Assembly (NCBI GenBank): GCA_005502875.1
Contig: SCMV01000003.1
Coordinates: 62,001-126,000, forward strand
DNA: 64,000 nt
Source of the DNA: Comamonadaceae bacterium 2PF
Lineage (GTDB): Bacteria; Pseudomonadota; Gammaproteobacteria; Burkholderiales; Burkholderiaceae_C
Direction: 5' to 3'
The position numbers and the translations under genes are program-made. A model generated the notes under the pieces. That model saw nothing but the letters and a program-made list of their open reading frames with translations, did no database searches and had not been told where the DNA came from. Shown here one piece after another: positions 43,756 to 53,104 of this stretch (its first letter is position 1; each line of letters opens with the position of its first letter).

Positions 43756-44070
43756 TCAGTAGCTGCTGCGACCGCCGCGGTAGCCGCCTTGGCCACCACC
43801 GCCGAAGCCACCCGAGCGCTCTTCGCGAGGACGGGCTTCGTTGACCACCAGGGCGCGACCGTCAAACGACTGGCCGTTCATGCCGCGGATGGCGGCTTGG
43901 GCTTCATTGCCCGAACCCATTTCCACGAAGCCGAAGCCCTTGGAGCGGCCGGTGTCGCGGTCCATCATGACCTTGGCCGAAGAGACTTGGCCGAATTCGG
44001 CGAAATGCTGTTGCAGGTCGTCGTCGCGCATCGAGTAAGGCAGGTTGCCGACGTAGAGTTTGTTTTCCAT
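43756..44070 (-). CDS. Glycine-rich RRM RNA-binding protein, copy 1
   Basis: 104 residues. A single RRM (about 1-80) has RNP2 LYVGNL and RNP1 KGFGFVEM, then a Gly/Arg-rich tail. It is a paralog of the protein at 50756 (most of the RRM is identical). Such proteins are cold-induced RNA chaperones in cyanobacteria and betaproteobacteria. It lies downstream of a 78-aa gene whose leader is shared with the second copy. Confidence 0.92.
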   Translation of the reverse strand: MENKLYVGNLPYSMRDDDLQQHFAEFGQVSSAKVMMDRDTGRSKGFGFVEMGSGNEAQAAIRGMNGQSFDGRALVVNEARPREERSGGFGGGGQGGYRGGRSSY

Positions 44071-44184
44071 TTGAGACTTTCAGTGAACACCGCGTTGATT
44101 CGAGTTGGCCTGCTGCGGCAGTCTCAGGCCATTCGTTGGGGTGCCCCGAGGGGCGTTGTGTGATGCGGCGCGGCCGACCTGTGG

Positions 44185-44421
44185 TCAGGCGGGCAGCGCC
44201 GATTGGCTCAGGTACCCCATGCCTTGCGCCATCGCGTACTGCTGGGCGGCCAAAGGCGTGGAGAACAGCGGGATGAAGCGGAACACCCTGTCATGGGTGG
44301 CCGAACCCTGGCCGCTGCGGATGGAGAGCGAGGCGGCGTACTGGCCGCAATCGGTTTGACGGGTCACAGGTGACAGCAGGAACCTGCCGACCTGGCGTCG
44401 GAGCAAAGAGAGATCGTTCAA
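44185..44421 (-). CDS. 78-aa conserved protein, copy 1
   Basis: 78 residues from a TTG codon. Core motif VGRFLLSPVTRQTDCGQYAA, then SLSIRSGQGSATHDRVFRF in continuation, matches the protein at 50140 over its whole length including the TTG. It is followed by an RRM gene, as in the second copy. The matching length of the two proteins supports the TTG start, although no clear ribosome site is seen. No known family recognised. Confidence 0.75.
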   Translation of the reverse strand: MNDLSLLRRQVGRFLLSPVTRQTDCGQYAASLSIRSGQGSATHDRVFRFIPLFSTPLAAQQYAMAQGMGYLSQSALPA

Positions 44422-44741
44422 GTGAAATCAGATCAGGCCGCACGGAACGTGTCCGGGCGGCTCAAGCAAGGCATGTGAGCCGATGGCGACGAACAACGTG
44501 GCCAGCAGCGATGCCAGGTGAAAAGGAGGCAGATCAGGATCCGGCTTGAGTGAAGCACCCGTGACACACGGGCGAGCGGGATCGGTGAACCAGACGAAGC
44601 TTGCCTGGGGCGGCAGGCGACCGCGCGATGGGGTCAACACTGCTGAGGAGCGAGGCGCAGCCCGGGGTGGGCGCGCATGGCGACAAATGGCTGCGGAGGT
44701 AAGCGAAACTGCAGCGAACGCGTGGCGACTGTAGCAGCGAA
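44422..44741 (-). promoter_or_regulatory. Long conserved leader of the 78-aa/RRM module, copy 1
   Basis: A TGCTACAGT promoter-like element (44729-44737) is followed by block A at 44690-44715 (GCTGCAGTTTCGCTT, then CCTCCGCAGC), which can fold through GCTGC/GCAGC. Block B, CCAGGCAAGCTTCG, lies at 44595-44608. The same elements occur upstream of the second copy. The rest of the gap to the 78-aa gene has no convincing gene. Confidence 0.7.
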
Positions 44742-44769
44742 GTGAAAAACTTGCTTGTTTATTTTTTGA

Positions 44770-44985
44770 TCAGCTCGAAAGTGGCGCGCTGGGGCCTGCT
44801 TCTGCGCCCCCTTGCCGAGTCTGCCATGCTCGCAGTGCCTGGCGGTAGGCGTCCATCGCCATGTCGTGCGCGTCGAAGATGCAAGGGTCGCAGCCACTGC
44901 CGCAGCACGCGTTGATGTCTGGCGGCTCGGGTGGCTCGGGCATCGGGTCGTGGTTCGGGGCGGTGTGCTCGAGCGTCATGCGCAC
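44770..44985 (-). CDS. Small oxidoreductase-like-domain protein
   Basis: 71 residues with the CCGSGCDPCIFDAHD motif after a Pro-rich PEPPEPPD stretch, the hallmark of the oxidoreductase-like (OXLD) N-terminal domain. Four cysteines suggest metal binding. Proteins of this size are common in betaproteobacteria, with no proven role. It is followed by a gap before the leader of the 78-aa gene. Confidence 0.85.
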   Translation of the reverse strand: MRMTLEHTAPNHDPMPEPPEPPDINACCGSGCDPCIFDAHDMAMDAYRQALRAWQTRQGGAEAGPSAPLSS

Positions 44986-45038
44986 ATTGTCTCGCAGGCG
45001 GCGGGCATGCTTGAATCACCAGGCACCGAGGGCCGTGC

Positions 45039-46013
45039 TCAGGCGTCGAGTTGAGCGCGCACCGCTGTGAGCATGCCATTGCGCACCGCCACCATCTCGG
45101 CCACGATGGACACGGCGATCTCGGGCGGCGTGTGGCTGCCGATGTTCAGGCCCACCGGGCCGTGCAGCCGAGCGATCTCTTCGGGTGTGATCTCGAAGTG
45201 CGTGACCAGGCGCTCTTTGCGCCGTTCGTTGTTCAGCCGCGAGCCCACCGCACCCACGTAGAAAGCGGGTGATTTCAGCGCCTCGAGCAGCACCATGTCA
45301 TCGAGCTTGGGGTCGTGCGTGAGCGCCACCACGGCGCAGCGCGCGTCGGGCTGCATGGCCAGCAAGGTGTCGTCGGGCATGGTGTGAACCAGCTGGGTGC
45401 CGGGCACGTCCCAGCCGGCGCTGTGTTCTTGCCGCGGGTCGCACACGGTGACCTCGTAGTCCAGCGCCAGGGCCATCTGCGCCAGGTAGCGCGAGATCTG
45501 CCCCGCACCGATGATGAGCAGCCGCCACTGCGGGCCGTGCACCGTGTGCAGGTGCGCGCCGTCCCACTGCATGGTGGCGCCGCGTGGGGCGTCCGACAGC
45601 GTCGTGGTGCCCATGGCGATGTCGACGTGTTTGAGCGTGAGCCGACGCCGGCCCAGTCGCTCGCTGAGCGCCTGCAGCAACGCGGCGCTCGGGTCGGGTT
45701 CGACCACCAGCTCCAGCGTGCCTCCGCATGGCAGGCCAATGCGAGCTGCTTCTTCCTGGGTCACGCCATAGGTCAGGGTGAAGGGGCGCTGGGCCAGCAT
45801 CTGGCCATCGCGCATGCGCGCCACCAGGTCGTCCTCGATGCACCCGCCGGAGACAGATCCTTCGATCAAGCCGTCGCCTCGCACCACCAGCCACGAGCCT
45901 GGCGGTCGGGGCGCCGAGCCCCAGGTGCGCACCACCGTCACCCAAGCCAGGCGGTGGCCGGCGGCGGCCCAGGCTCTGGCCGTCGCCAGCACTTGCAGGT
46001 CAACGCTGTCCAT
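45039..46013 (-). CDS. xdhC: XdhC/CoxI-family molybdenum hydroxylase maturation protein
   Basis: 324 residues. An XdhC N-terminal domain ([34 protein letters not shown]) precedes a Rossmann domain ([14 protein letters not shown]). XdhC binds molybdenum cofactor and helps sulfurate it before insertion into xanthine-dehydrogenase-type enzymes. It follows the two hydroxylase subunit genes within 10 bases, so it probably serves that enzyme. Confidence 0.93.
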   Translation of the reverse strand: MDSVDLQVLATARAWAAAGHRLAWVTVVRTWGSAPRPPGSWLVVRGDGLIEGSVSGGCIEDDLVARMRDGQMLAQRPFTLTYGVTQEEAARIGLPCGGTLELVVEPDPSAALLQALSERLGRRRLTLKHVDIAMGTTTLSDAPRGATMQWDGAHLHTVHGPQWRLLIIGAGQISRYLAQMALALDYEVTVCDPRQEHSAGWDVPGTQLVHTMPDDTLLAMQPDARCAVVALTHDPKLDDMVLLEALKSPAFYVGAVGSRLNNERRKERLVTHFEITPEEIARLHGPVGLNIGSHTPPEIAVSIVAEMVAVRNGMLTAVRAQLDA

Positions 46014-46021
46014 GTTGGGTG

Positions 46022-48331
46022 TCAGGCCTTCAGGGTGTCGGGGCGAATGGGCAGGTTACGCACGCGTTGGCCCGTGGCCGCCGCGATGGCGTTGGCCACG
46101 GCCGGTGCCAGAGGGGGAACGCCCGGCTCACCGATGCCGGTGGGCTTCTCGCTGGAGGGCACGATGTGCACCTCCACACGGGGCATCTCGTTGATGCGCA
46201 GCAGTTGCTGGTCGTGGAAGTTCGACTGCTCGACCACGCCGTCCTTGAGCGTGATGCCGCCGTAGAGCGCGGCCGTCAACGCAAAGCCCACGCCGCCCTC
46301 CACCTGCGCCCGCACCACGTCCGGGTTGACGACGGTGCCGCAGTCCACGGCGCACACGACGCGGTCCACACGCAGCGAGCCATCGGCCTGGATGGACACC
46401 TCGGCCACCTCGGCCACGTACGAGCCGAAAGACTCGTGCACGGCCACGCCTCGGCCACGGCGAACGCCTTTTTCCGCACTTTTCTGGCCCTTCTTCAGCG
46501 GCGTGCCCCAGCCGGCCTTCTCGGCGGCCAGTTTGAGCACCGCCGCGTGGCGCGGGTGCTTGCCCAGCAGGGCCAGGCGGTAGGCCACCGGGTCTTGCCC
46601 GGCGGCAGCGGCGAGCTCGTCGATGAAGGTCTCGGTGGAGTAGGCCGTGTGCGTCGAGCCCACCGAGCGCCACCAGTGCGAAGGCACCGCGATGTCGGTG
46701 GGGGTGTGCAGGTCCACGTGCAGGGCCGGGAAGCCATAGGGCAGGTTGGCGGCGCCTTCAACCGACACGGGGTCGATGCCATCTTTGACCATGCCGTTGA
46801 AGGCCGTGCCCGCCACGATGGACTGGCCCACCAGCCGATGGCGCCAGCCGGTGACGCGGTTCTGCGCGTCCAGCGCGGCCTCGATCGTGTGGTGGAAGGC
46901 GGGGCGGTAGTAACCGCCCTTCATGTCGTCCTCGCGCAACCACACCATCTTCACGGGGGCTCGGCCGTTGATGGCCTGCGCGATGCTGACGGCTTCGCGC
47001 ACGTAGTCGGCGTCCTTGCTGGCGCGCCGCCCGAAACTGCCGCCCGCGTACAGCATGTGGATGGTGACCTGCTCGGGTTGGATGCCCAGCTGCTGCGCCA
47101 CCATGGCCTGGTCGATGCTCTGGAACTGCTCGCCGTTCCAGATCTCGCACGTGCCCTGGCCGAGCTTGACCACGCAGTTCAGCGGCTCCATCGAGGCGTG
47201 CGCCAGGAAGGGGAAGTCGAAGCTGGCGCGCAAGGTGCGTGCGGCCTGGCTGAACGCCGCGTTGACGTCGCCCTCGCTGCGCGCCACGGCGCCGGGCTGC
47301 TTGGCCAGCTCGTGGTACTTCGCGAAGATCTCGTCACTGCTCAGTCGAAAGGCGTTCGAATCATCCCATTCGACGACGAGCGCGTCGCGGCCTTTCTTGG
47401 CCGACCAGGTGTCCTTGGCCAGCACGGCCACGCCGTTGGGGATCTGAACCACCTCCACCACGCCCTTGATCGCCTTGGCCTTGGACGCATCGAAGGACTT
47501 GACCTTCGAGCCAAAGCGCGGCGGGTGGGCCACGACGGCGGTCAGCATGCCGGGCAGGTGCACGTCTTGCGTGAAGCGGGCTTTGCCGTTGACCTTCTCG
47601 GCCGAGTCCTTGCGCGAGGCGCGCTTGCCGATGAGCTTGAAGTCCTTCGGGTCCTTGAGCTTGACCTCGGTGGGCACGGCCTGCTTGGAGGCGGCCTCGG
47701 CCAGCTCGCCGAAGCCGGCCTTGCGGCCGCTGCCCGGGTGAGAGACGAGGCCTTCCGAGACCTGTACCTCGGCCGCGGGCACACCCCAGCTTTGTGCGGC
47801 GGCGGCCACCAGCATGGCGCGGGCCGTGGCGCCGGCCTGGCGCATCTGCAGCCACGAGTTGGCCATGGCGGTGCTGCCGCCCGTGCCCTGCATGGGCCCG
47901 AACAGCAGGTTGTTGTAGCGGCTCGGATCGGCCGGTGCGCCTTCGACCTTCACCTGCGGCCAGGCAGCGTCGAGCTCTTCGGCCACCAGCGTGGCGATGC
48001 CGGTGTAGGCACCCTGGCCCATCTCGATGTGCTTGGAGACGACGGTGACCACGCCATCGGTGCCGATGCGCACGAAGGCGTTGGGCTCGAAGGCTGGACC
48101 GGTGGTCGCGGCGGCCGTGGTGGTGAGGCCGGGGCCCGCTGTGGCGGACTTGGCCTGGGCGGTGGACAGCGCACCGGGCAGGAAAACCGCCAGCGTCAGG
48201 CCGGCGCCGCCTTGCAGGAAGCGGCGTCGGCTGTCGTTCTCGATGCGGGGCGCGTTGTTCGGTCCATCGGTGGCGTCGATGGGCGTGGTGTTTTGTGCGG
48301 CGTGTTGAGCCAGGCGTGAAGCGATGCGCAT
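46022..48331 (-). CDS. Molybdopterin-binding large subunit of an IorB-type aldehyde/isoquinoline oxidoreductase
   Basis: 769 residues. A Tat signal ([17 protein letters not shown]) sends it to the periplasm. Mo-cofactor domains include [27 protein letters not shown] and the catalytic Glu in [12 protein letters not shown] near the C-terminus. The layout matches the IorB-type split Mo hydroxylases with two Ald_Xan_dh_C2 repeats. It pairs with the 2Fe-2S subunit gene 11 bases upstream. Substrate unresolved (aldehydes or N-heterocycles). Confidence 0.92.
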   Translation of the reverse strand: MRIASRLAQHAAQNTTPIDATDGPNNAPRIENDSRRRFLQGGAGLTLAVFLPGALSTAQAKSATAGPGLTTTAAATTGPAFEPNAFVRIGTDGVVTVVSKHIEMGQGAYTGIATLVAEELDAAWPQVKVEGAPADPSRYNNLLFGPMQGTGGSTAMANSWLQMRQAGATARAMLVAAAAQSWGVPAAEVQVSEGLVSHPGSGRKAGFGELAEAASKQAVPTEVKLKDPKDFKLIGKRASRKDSAEKVNGKARFTQDVHLPGMLTAVVAHPPRFGSKVKSFDASKAKAIKGVVEVVQIPNGVAVLAKDTWSAKKGRDALVVEWDDSNAFRLSSDEIFAKYHELAKQPGAVARSEGDVNAAFSQAARTLRASFDFPFLAHASMEPLNCVVKLGQGTCEIWNGEQFQSIDQAMVAQQLGIQPEQVTIHMLYAGGSFGRRASKDADYVREAVSIAQAINGRAPVKMVWLREDDMKGGYYRPAFHHTIEAALDAQNRVTGWRHRLVGQSIVAGTAFNGMVKDGIDPVSVEGAANLPYGFPALHVDLHTPTDIAVPSHWWRSVGSTHTAYSTETFIDELAAAAGQDPVAYRLALLGKHPRHAAVLKLAAEKAGWGTPLKKGQKSAEKGVRRGRGVAVHESFGSYVAEVAEVSIQADGSLRVDRVVCAVDCGTVVNPDVVRAQVEGGVGFALTAALYGGITLKDGVVEQSNFHDQQLLRINEMPRVEVHIVPSSEKPTGIGEPGVPPLAPAVANAIAAATGQRVRNLPIRPDTLKA

Positions 48332-48342
48332 GGTGTCTCTCC

Positions 48343-48801
48343 TCAGGCCAGGGCTTTGGCCGCTTCGTGGATGGCGGCGCGGATTCGCACGTAGGTGGCG
48401 CAGCGGCAGGCGTTGCCCGACATGGCCGCATCGATGTCGGCATCGGTCGGCTTGCGGTTCTTCGACAACAGCGCGACGGTGCTCATGACCTGGCCCGATT
48501 GGCAGTAACCACACTGCACCACATCCAGCTTCTTCCAGGCTTCCTGCACCGCGCGGCCCACGCGCTGGTTCTCCATCGCTTCGATGGTCACCACTTTGCG
48601 CCCGACCACCGACGACACCGGCGTCACGCAGGAGCGCATGGCTTGTCCGTCAACGTGCACGGTGCACGAGCCGCACATGGCCATGCCGCAGCCGTACTTG
48701 GTGCCGGTCATCTCCAGGGTGTCACGCAGCACCCACAGCAGCGGGGTGTCGGCATCGACGTCCACGGGCGTGGCCCGGCCGTTCACATTCAGGTTGATCA
48801 T
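48343..48801 (-). CDS. 2Fe-2S small subunit of the molybdenum hydroxylase (IorA-type)
   Basis: 152 residues with two iron-sulfur domains. The plant-type ferredoxin Cys set is C38, C43, C46 and C58 ([10 protein letters not shown]); the second set is in QCGYCQSGQ and ACRCATY. No signal peptide is present, so it would ride with the Tat-exported large subunit. First gene of the hydroxylase operon; an AraC-type regulator gene lies upstream. Confidence 0.94.
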   Translation of the reverse strand: MINLNVNGRATPVDVDADTPLLWVLRDTLEMTGTKYGCGMAMCGSCTVHVDGQAMRSCVTPVSSVVGRKVVTIEAMENQRVGRAVQEAWKKLDVVQCGYCQSGQVMSTVALLSKNRKPTDADIDAAMSGNACRCATYVRIRAAIHEAAKALA

Positions 48802-48831
48802 CCGAGTCTCCTTGGGGGTGGGGCAGGTGGG

Positions 48832-49785
48832 TCAGGCTGCGGTCGGCGTGTGCCGCAGCAAGAGGGTGTCAACGTCTCGGCGGGGTGGTGAGCCGAACTG
48901 GCGGCTGTATTCGCGGCTGAACTGCGAGGGGCTCTCGTAGCCCACCCGGAATGCTGCGCTGGCCGCGTCCAGGTGCTCGTTGAGCATCAGGCGCCGCGCC
49001 TCGTGCAGCCGCAGCGATTTCTGGTACTGCAGCGGGCTCATGGCCGTCAGTTGTCTGAAATGGTGGTGCAGGCTCGACGGGCTCATCTGCACCCGCTCGG
49101 CCAGTTCGGGCACGCGCAAGGGCTGGGCGTAGTGCTGCTTGAGCCAATCGATGGCCTTGGCGATGCGCTGGCTCTGGCTGCCGACCGAGGCAATCTGCCA
49201 AAGGCGCGCGCCCTGGTCGCTGCCCAGCAGCCGAAAGTGGATCTCGCGCTGGATCAGCGGCGAGAGCACCGGGATGGCGGCGGGCTCGTCGATCAGACCG
49301 AGCAGGCGCTTGAAAGCCTCCAGCAGTGGCGCGGTGACCGAGCCCAGCGACAGGCCCCGGTCCGAGCCTCGCTGCAGCGGAGGCTGGATGCCGCCATGGG
49401 CGATCAACTCTGCGATCAATTGCAGGTCAAGTTTGAGCACCAGGCCCAGGCAGGGCTGGTCGCCGCTGGCCTCGATGACCTGGGACGTGGCTGGCAAGTC
49501 CAGCGAGGTGACCAGGAAGCGGTCGATGTCATAGGGGTAGGCCTCGTCGCCCACCAGCACCTGCTTGGTGCCCTGCACCACCAGCACCACGCTGGGCTCG
49601 ATCAGGCAAGCGCAGGGCTGGGTGACCTCCTCGCGCCGAAAGAGCAGCAAGTTGGGCACGGCCGTGGCGGTTTCGCCCTCACAGGGCAGGGTGCGCGCGA
49701 CCACCTGCGCCAGGGTGCTGCGCAGCTGGGGGTGGGCGCCAGGACCGTTTTGAGCGCCGGGCTGGTGGCTGACCGTGTGGGGCAT
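48832..49785 (-). CDS. AraC-family regulator (AraC_N type)
   Basis: 317 residues from MPHTVSHQPG. A cupin-like AraC_N domain (about 30-190, LIEPSVVLVVQGTKQVLVG...) is followed by the double helix-turn-helix (about 215-310, MSPSSLHHHFRQLT and GYESPSQFSREYSRQFG). It lies 30 bases upstream of the molybdenum hydroxylase genes on the same strand and may activate them in response to aldehyde or a similar signal. Confidence 0.9.
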   Translation of the reverse strand: MPHTVSHQPGAQNGPGAHPQLRSTLAQVVARTLPCEGETATAVPNLLLFRREEVTQPCACLIEPSVVLVVQGTKQVLVGDEAYPYDIDRFLVTSLDLPATSQVIEASGDQPCLGLVLKLDLQLIAELIAHGGIQPPLQRGSDRGLSLGSVTAPLLEAFKRLLGLIDEPAAIPVLSPLIQREIHFRLLGSDQGARLWQIASVGSQSQRIAKAIDWLKQHYAQPLRVPELAERVQMSPSSLHHHFRQLTAMSPLQYQKSLRLHEARRLMLNEHLDAASAAFRVGYESPSQFSREYSRQFGSPPRRDVDTLLLRHTPTAA

Positions 49786-50139
49786 GGGCGGGCCGAAGGT
49801 GGGGGCTGGCCACTGTAGCGCGGGGGCTCGAGGGCGTGTGGGGCGGTCGGGCATTTCCGGAGGATCGGGCAAGGATCTCGCAGGACCGTGCCATCCGCTT
49901 GGTGGGCGCGGCTCAACCGGGTGCAAAACAAATGAGCACGTTTTGGCTCAGGCTGCTATAGTCCGCGCGTTTGCTGCAGTTTCGCTTTCCTCCGCAGCAC
50001 ATGTCGACCGTCGCGGTCCCCGCGGCGCACCCTCGGCAGTCGCCTCCTTGCAGTATCCAGGTCCGGCAGACGCCTCCCAGGCAAGCTTCGCCCACCCGCC
50101 TGGCCCTTTGGCTGCGCACCCCAGCGCGCCCTCATCTGC
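49786..50139. promoter_or_regulatory. Intergenic region with the conserved leader of the 78-aa/infA/RRM module, copy 2
   Basis: The left part holds the AraC gene's promoter region without a clear operator. On the plus strand TGCTATAGT (49954-49962) is a good extended -10. Block A (49973-49998) matches copy 1 at 25 of 26 bases, and block B CCAGGCAAGCTTCG (50077-50090) matches at 14 of 14. The transcript would have a leader of about 170 bases before the 78-aa gene. No gene is seen here. Confidence 0.7.
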
Positions 50140-50376
50140 TTGATCCATTCCCCTCATCTCGCTCGAACGGTTGGCCGTTTCGTGCTCTCCCCGATCACCC
50201 GACAGACCGACACCGGCCAGTTCGCTGCCTCGTTGTCGATCCGCAGCGGACAAGGCTCTGCCAGCCACGACCGGGTGTTTCGCTTCACCCCGCTTTTTGC
50301 CTCTGCTCAAGCTGCCGCGCTCTACGCGCTGGACCAGGGCCTGAGCTACCTCCGCCAACCCGCCTTGCCCGCCTGA
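50140..50376 (+). CDS. 78-aa conserved protein, copy 2
   Basis: 78 residues from a TTG codon, aligned end to end with the protein at 44185, including the TTG position. Conserved core VGRFVLSPITRQTD, GQFAASLSIRSGQGS and HDRVFRF. It is soluble and beta-rich. infA follows after 47 bases and an RRM gene after that. Function unknown; linkage to RNA-handling genes in both copies suggests a role tied to them. Confidence 0.76.
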   Translation: MIHSPHLARTVGRFVLSPITRQTDTGQFAASLSIRSGQGSASHDRVFRFTPLFASAQAAALYALDQGLSYLRQPALPA

Positions 50377-50423
50377 TGGTGGCTGGTTGCGCTTGACCCA
50401 CTGTTTGTTGAAGGAATTGCCCC

Positions 50424-50690
50424 TTGGCCAAAGAAGAACTCATTGAGATGCGCGGACAGGTTGACGAAGTGCTGCCTGACTCGCGCTTTCGCGTCACGCT
50501 CGAAAACGGGCACAAGCTCATCGCCTACACGGGCGGCAAGATGCGCAAGCACCGCATCCGCATCCTCGCGGGTGACAAGGTCTCTCTGGAGCTGTCTCCT
50601 TACGACCTGAACAAGGGTCGCATCACCTTCCGTCACCTGGAGCCGCGTGCCAATGGCGCGCCCGCTGCGCCCCCGCGCCGCCGCTTCTGA
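50424..50690 (+). CDS. infA: Translation initiation factor IF-1
   Basis: 88 residues from a TTG codon ([20 protein letters not shown]), the S1-type OB fold of IF-1 with [22 protein letters not shown] conserved, and a short basic tail longer than the usual 72 residues. IF-1 occupies the ribosomal A site during initiation. The gene lies between the 78-aa gene and an RRM gene rather than with ribosomal protein genes, a common second-copy location in betaproteobacteria. Confidence 0.94.
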   Translation: MAKEELIEMRGQVDEVLPDSRFRVTLENGHKLIAYTGGKMRKHRIRILAGDKVSLELSPYDLNKGRITFRHLEPRANGAPAAPPRRRF

Positions 50691-50755
50691 TCCTGTTCCG
50701 GCCTGACGCCGCGGCGGGCCTTCGACATCCGCGGCATGCACTGAAAGGGTCCACC

Positions 50756-51109
50756 ATGGACAACAAGCTCTACGTCGGCAACCTGCCTTACTCGATGCGC
50801 GACGACGACCTGCAACAACACTTCGCCAGCTTTGGTGCGGTCTCCTCGGCCAAGGTCATGATGGACCGTGACACCGGCCGTTCCAAGGGCTTCGGCTTCG
50901 TGGAAATGGGCTCGCGTGACGAAGCTCAAGCCGCCATCCGCGGCATGAACGGTCAATCGTTCGAAGGCCGCGCCCTGGTCGTCAACGAAGCTCGCCCCCG
51001 CGAAGAGCGTCCGGGTGGCTTCGGCGGTGGCCGTGGTGGCTCCGGCGGCGGCTACGGTGGTGACCGTGGCGGCTACGGCGGTGGCGGCGGCGGTCGTCGC
51101 GGCTACTGA
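50756..51109 (+). CDS. Glycine-rich RRM RNA-binding protein, copy 2
   Basis: 117 residues. A single RRM with RNP2 LYVGNL and RNP1 KGFGFVEM and a Gly/Arg/Tyr-rich tail longer than in copy 1. The RRM region is almost identical to that at 43756. It is last in the module with the 78-aa gene and infA, and a terminator follows before the cupin gene. A likely RNA chaperone. Confidence 0.94.
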   Translation: MDNKLYVGNLPYSMRDDDLQQHFASFGAVSSAKVMMDRDTGRSKGFGFVEMGSRDEAQAAIRGMNGQSFEGRALVVNEARPREERPGGFGGGRGGSGGGYGGDRGGYGGGGGGRRGY

Positions 51110-51186
51110 GCACGTCTCGCGCTGTTGCTTGATTCGAGGCGCCGCGCAGGCGCCTTGACCCCGCCGCAGGGACAATGCGGCATTGA

Positions 51187-51210
51187 CGCCACCTTCCAGG
51201 GTGGCGTTTT
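51187..51210 (+). terminator. Rho-independent terminator after the RRM gene
   Basis: 7-bp stem CGCCACC/GGTGGCG with a 6-base loop and four T residues, 78 bases after the RRM stop and 25 bases before the cupin gene. Confidence 0.7.
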
Positions 51211-51234
51211 CGTTGTGACAACGAGGAGCCGTGC

Positions 51235-51993
51235 ATGCGCATCCACGCCGATTTCAGCCGTCGCGTCACCCTGGCCACCGATGAGATGCCCTGGGTGCCT
51301 TCGCCCCAGGCCGGCGTGGAGCGCCGCATGCTCGACCGGATCGGCCAGGAAAAGGCGCGCGCCACCAGCCTGGTGCGATACGCGCCGGGCTCGGTGTTTC
51401 CGGCGCATGCCCATCCTGGCGGCGAAGAAATCCTGGTGCTCTCGGGCACGTTCGAGGAGGCGGGCTTGGGGCAGGGGGCGTGTGAAGAGGGCCTCTTGAG
51501 GCACCCCGCTGGCAGCTACCTGCGCAACCCCCCGGGCTCGTCGCACCAGCCGGCCAGTGCGCCCGGCGCGGTGATCTTCGTCAAGCTCTGGCAGATGCAC
51601 CCCGACGAGCGCGAGCGCGTGCACGTGGACACCACCGACCCGGGCCGCTGGCGATCACACGGTGACCGGGAGGTGTGCGAGCTGTTCGAAGGCTTTGGCG
51701 AGCGGGTGGTGCTGTTGCGCCTGCGGGCCGGTGCGCGGCTGCTGGACCGCAACGAGGGCGGTGCCGAGGCGCTGGTGCTGGACGGGGCACTGGTGGAGCC
51801 TGCAAGCGAGCTGGCGGGCTCGGGTCGCCAGGATGGCCAAGTCACCACCGAAACCTTTGGGCCTCGGGCCTGGTTGCGTTGCCCCGTGGGCGATGGCCTG
51901 GGCCTGCAGGCAGCTCCGCAGGGGGCGCTGGTTTACCTGAAGACGGGGCACTTGCTGGGTGCGATCAAGGCGCCTCTGGTGAGCACAAGTTGA
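51235..51993 (+). CDS. ChrR-like double-cupin protein
   Basis: 252 residues with two cupin barrels. The first has the metal-binding pattern HAHPGGEEILVLSG...PAGSYLRNPPGSSHQP. The second (about 160-245) is more divergent. This matches the ChrR anti-sigma cupin family, but the N-terminal zinc anti-sigma domain is absent, so it is probably an enzyme-like relative rather than an anti-sigma factor. Its end overlaps the next, convergent gene by 29 bases. Confidence 0.85.
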   Translation: MRIHADFSRRVTLATDEMPWVPSPQAGVERRMLDRIGQEKARATSLVRYAPGSVFPAHAHPGGEEILVLSGTFEEAGLGQGACEEGLLRHPAGSYLRNPPGSSHQPASAPGAVIFVKLWQMHPDERERVHVDTTDPGRWRSHGDREVCELFEGFGERVVLLRLRAGARLLDRNEGGAEALVLDGALVEPASELAGSGRQDGQVTTETFGPRAWLRCPVGDGLGLQAAPQGALVYLKTGHLLGAIKAPLVSTS

Positions 51994-53104
51994 TCGACGT
52001 GAATGAGCGGTCGTGGCCGTTTCCAGGCGTGTAGGCCACGTGGCAGCCGCCCGGCGCGATCATGAGCTCGCGCACGCTGCACTGGCCTTGCAGCGAAGAG
52101 CAGTGGACGCGGCGCAGAGGCTGGCCCACCTTCTTGAGGTAGAAGCCGGCCAGATCGCTGGTGTAGGCGGGCACCAGCAACAAGGTCGCACCCTTGAGCG
52201 GGAACGCGAACCCGCCTGGTGTGGACGTGTCGCCTCGCGGCCGCTTGACCGACTGGCCCAGCGCCTGCAAATCCGCCTTGAGCTCATCGGGCAAAGGCAC
52301 CCGACTCAGTTGGTCCTGGTCCGAGTGAAACACCAGCGCTGGGCTGCCCTTGATCGCCTCGCCATTGGCCGGGATCGTGAAGTGACCCGGCTTGAGCAGC
52401 AAGCTGTTGTCGTGCGATTGGTAGGACACGGTGGGCTCGATCTCGCCGATCTGACCGTCCAGCGGCTTGGCTGGCTGGTCATCGTTGACCAGGCGCATGG
52501 GGCTCTTGGAGCCTTCCTGCACGACCGACGTGGCGACCAGCGCCTTCTTCTCGTCCACGTACAAAATGCCCTGGCGCCTGAGGTCTTGACCGATGGCCTT
52601 CGCGTGAGCGGGCAGGGTCACCTTGCAGATGTGCGGGTTGATGTCCGTGTCGCTGGGCAGTTGCTGACGCTGCACCACCGCCTTGTTGCCCGGCGACCAG
52701 GTGTAGAGGTAGGTGTTGAGCGGGTCTGCGGCATCGGGCTTGGTCGAGGCCCGGCTGAAGAAGGTCTTCTCGTGGCTGCCCTCGGCCACCACGAAGTAAT
52801 GCTTGCGGGGGTTGGCGCACCGCAGGAAGCCGGCTGCGGTGATGGTGGTCACGCGCTTGGCCTGCAGGTCGATGGCGACGACCTTGGCGTTCCAGTGGTC
52901 GTACTTGCCTGGCTCGATGGGCGTGGTGACCAGCAAGGTGGTGTCGTCCACCCACTTGGCCTGGCCCGTCTGCTCGATGATGGCGATGCCCGTCTGGAAC
53001 CTGTCCAGCTTCACGGTGTCCACCGCGAAAACAGGGGCGCACGCCAGCACCGAGGCGGCCACGAGCCACCCCTTGTCGACCATGGACGCGAACGCTGTTT
53101 TCAT
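51965..53104 (-). CDS. Secreted protein of unknown function
   Basis: 379 residues. The signal peptide MKTAFASMVDKGWLVAASVL leads to a cleavage near PVFA. The mature part is beta-rich with recurring short repeats (WVDDTTLLVTT, FVVAEGSHEK), possibly a seven-bladed or TolB-like propeller. Two cysteines near the C-terminus (CSSLQGQCS) may pair. An in-frame ATG 36 bases upstream is less likely, since it precedes the signal peptide. No family recognised. Confidence 0.8.
   Translation of the reverse strand: MKTAFASMVDKGWLVAASVLACAPVFAVDTVKLDRFQTGIAIIEQTGQAKWVDDTTLLVTTPIEPGKYDHWNAKVVAIDLQAKRVTTITAAGFLRCANPRKHYFVVAEGSHEKTFFSRASTKPDAADPLNTYLYTWSPGNKAVVQRQQLPSDTDINPHICKVTLPAHAKAIGQDLRRQGILYVDEKKALVATSVVQEGSKSPMRLVNDDQPAKPLDGQIGEIEPTVSYQSHDNSLLLKPGHFTIPANGEAIKGSPALVFHSDQDQLSRVPLPDELKADLQALGQSVKRPRGDTSTPGGFAFPLKGATLLLVPAYTSDLAGFYLKKVGQPLRRVHCSSLQGQCSVRELMIAPGGCHVAYTPGNGHDRSFTSINLCSPEAP

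Noticed and set aside
44428-44640. 70-codon frame in the leader of the first 78-aa gene
   Set aside because: It has no counterpart in the second module, where the matching region has a different frame, and it lacks a ribosome site. The conserved part of this region is nucleotide-level only.
46019-48319. 766-codon frame opposite the molybdenum hydroxylase large subunit
   Set aside because: His/Gly/Val-rich shadow. The minus strand carries the Tat signal and cofactor motifs.
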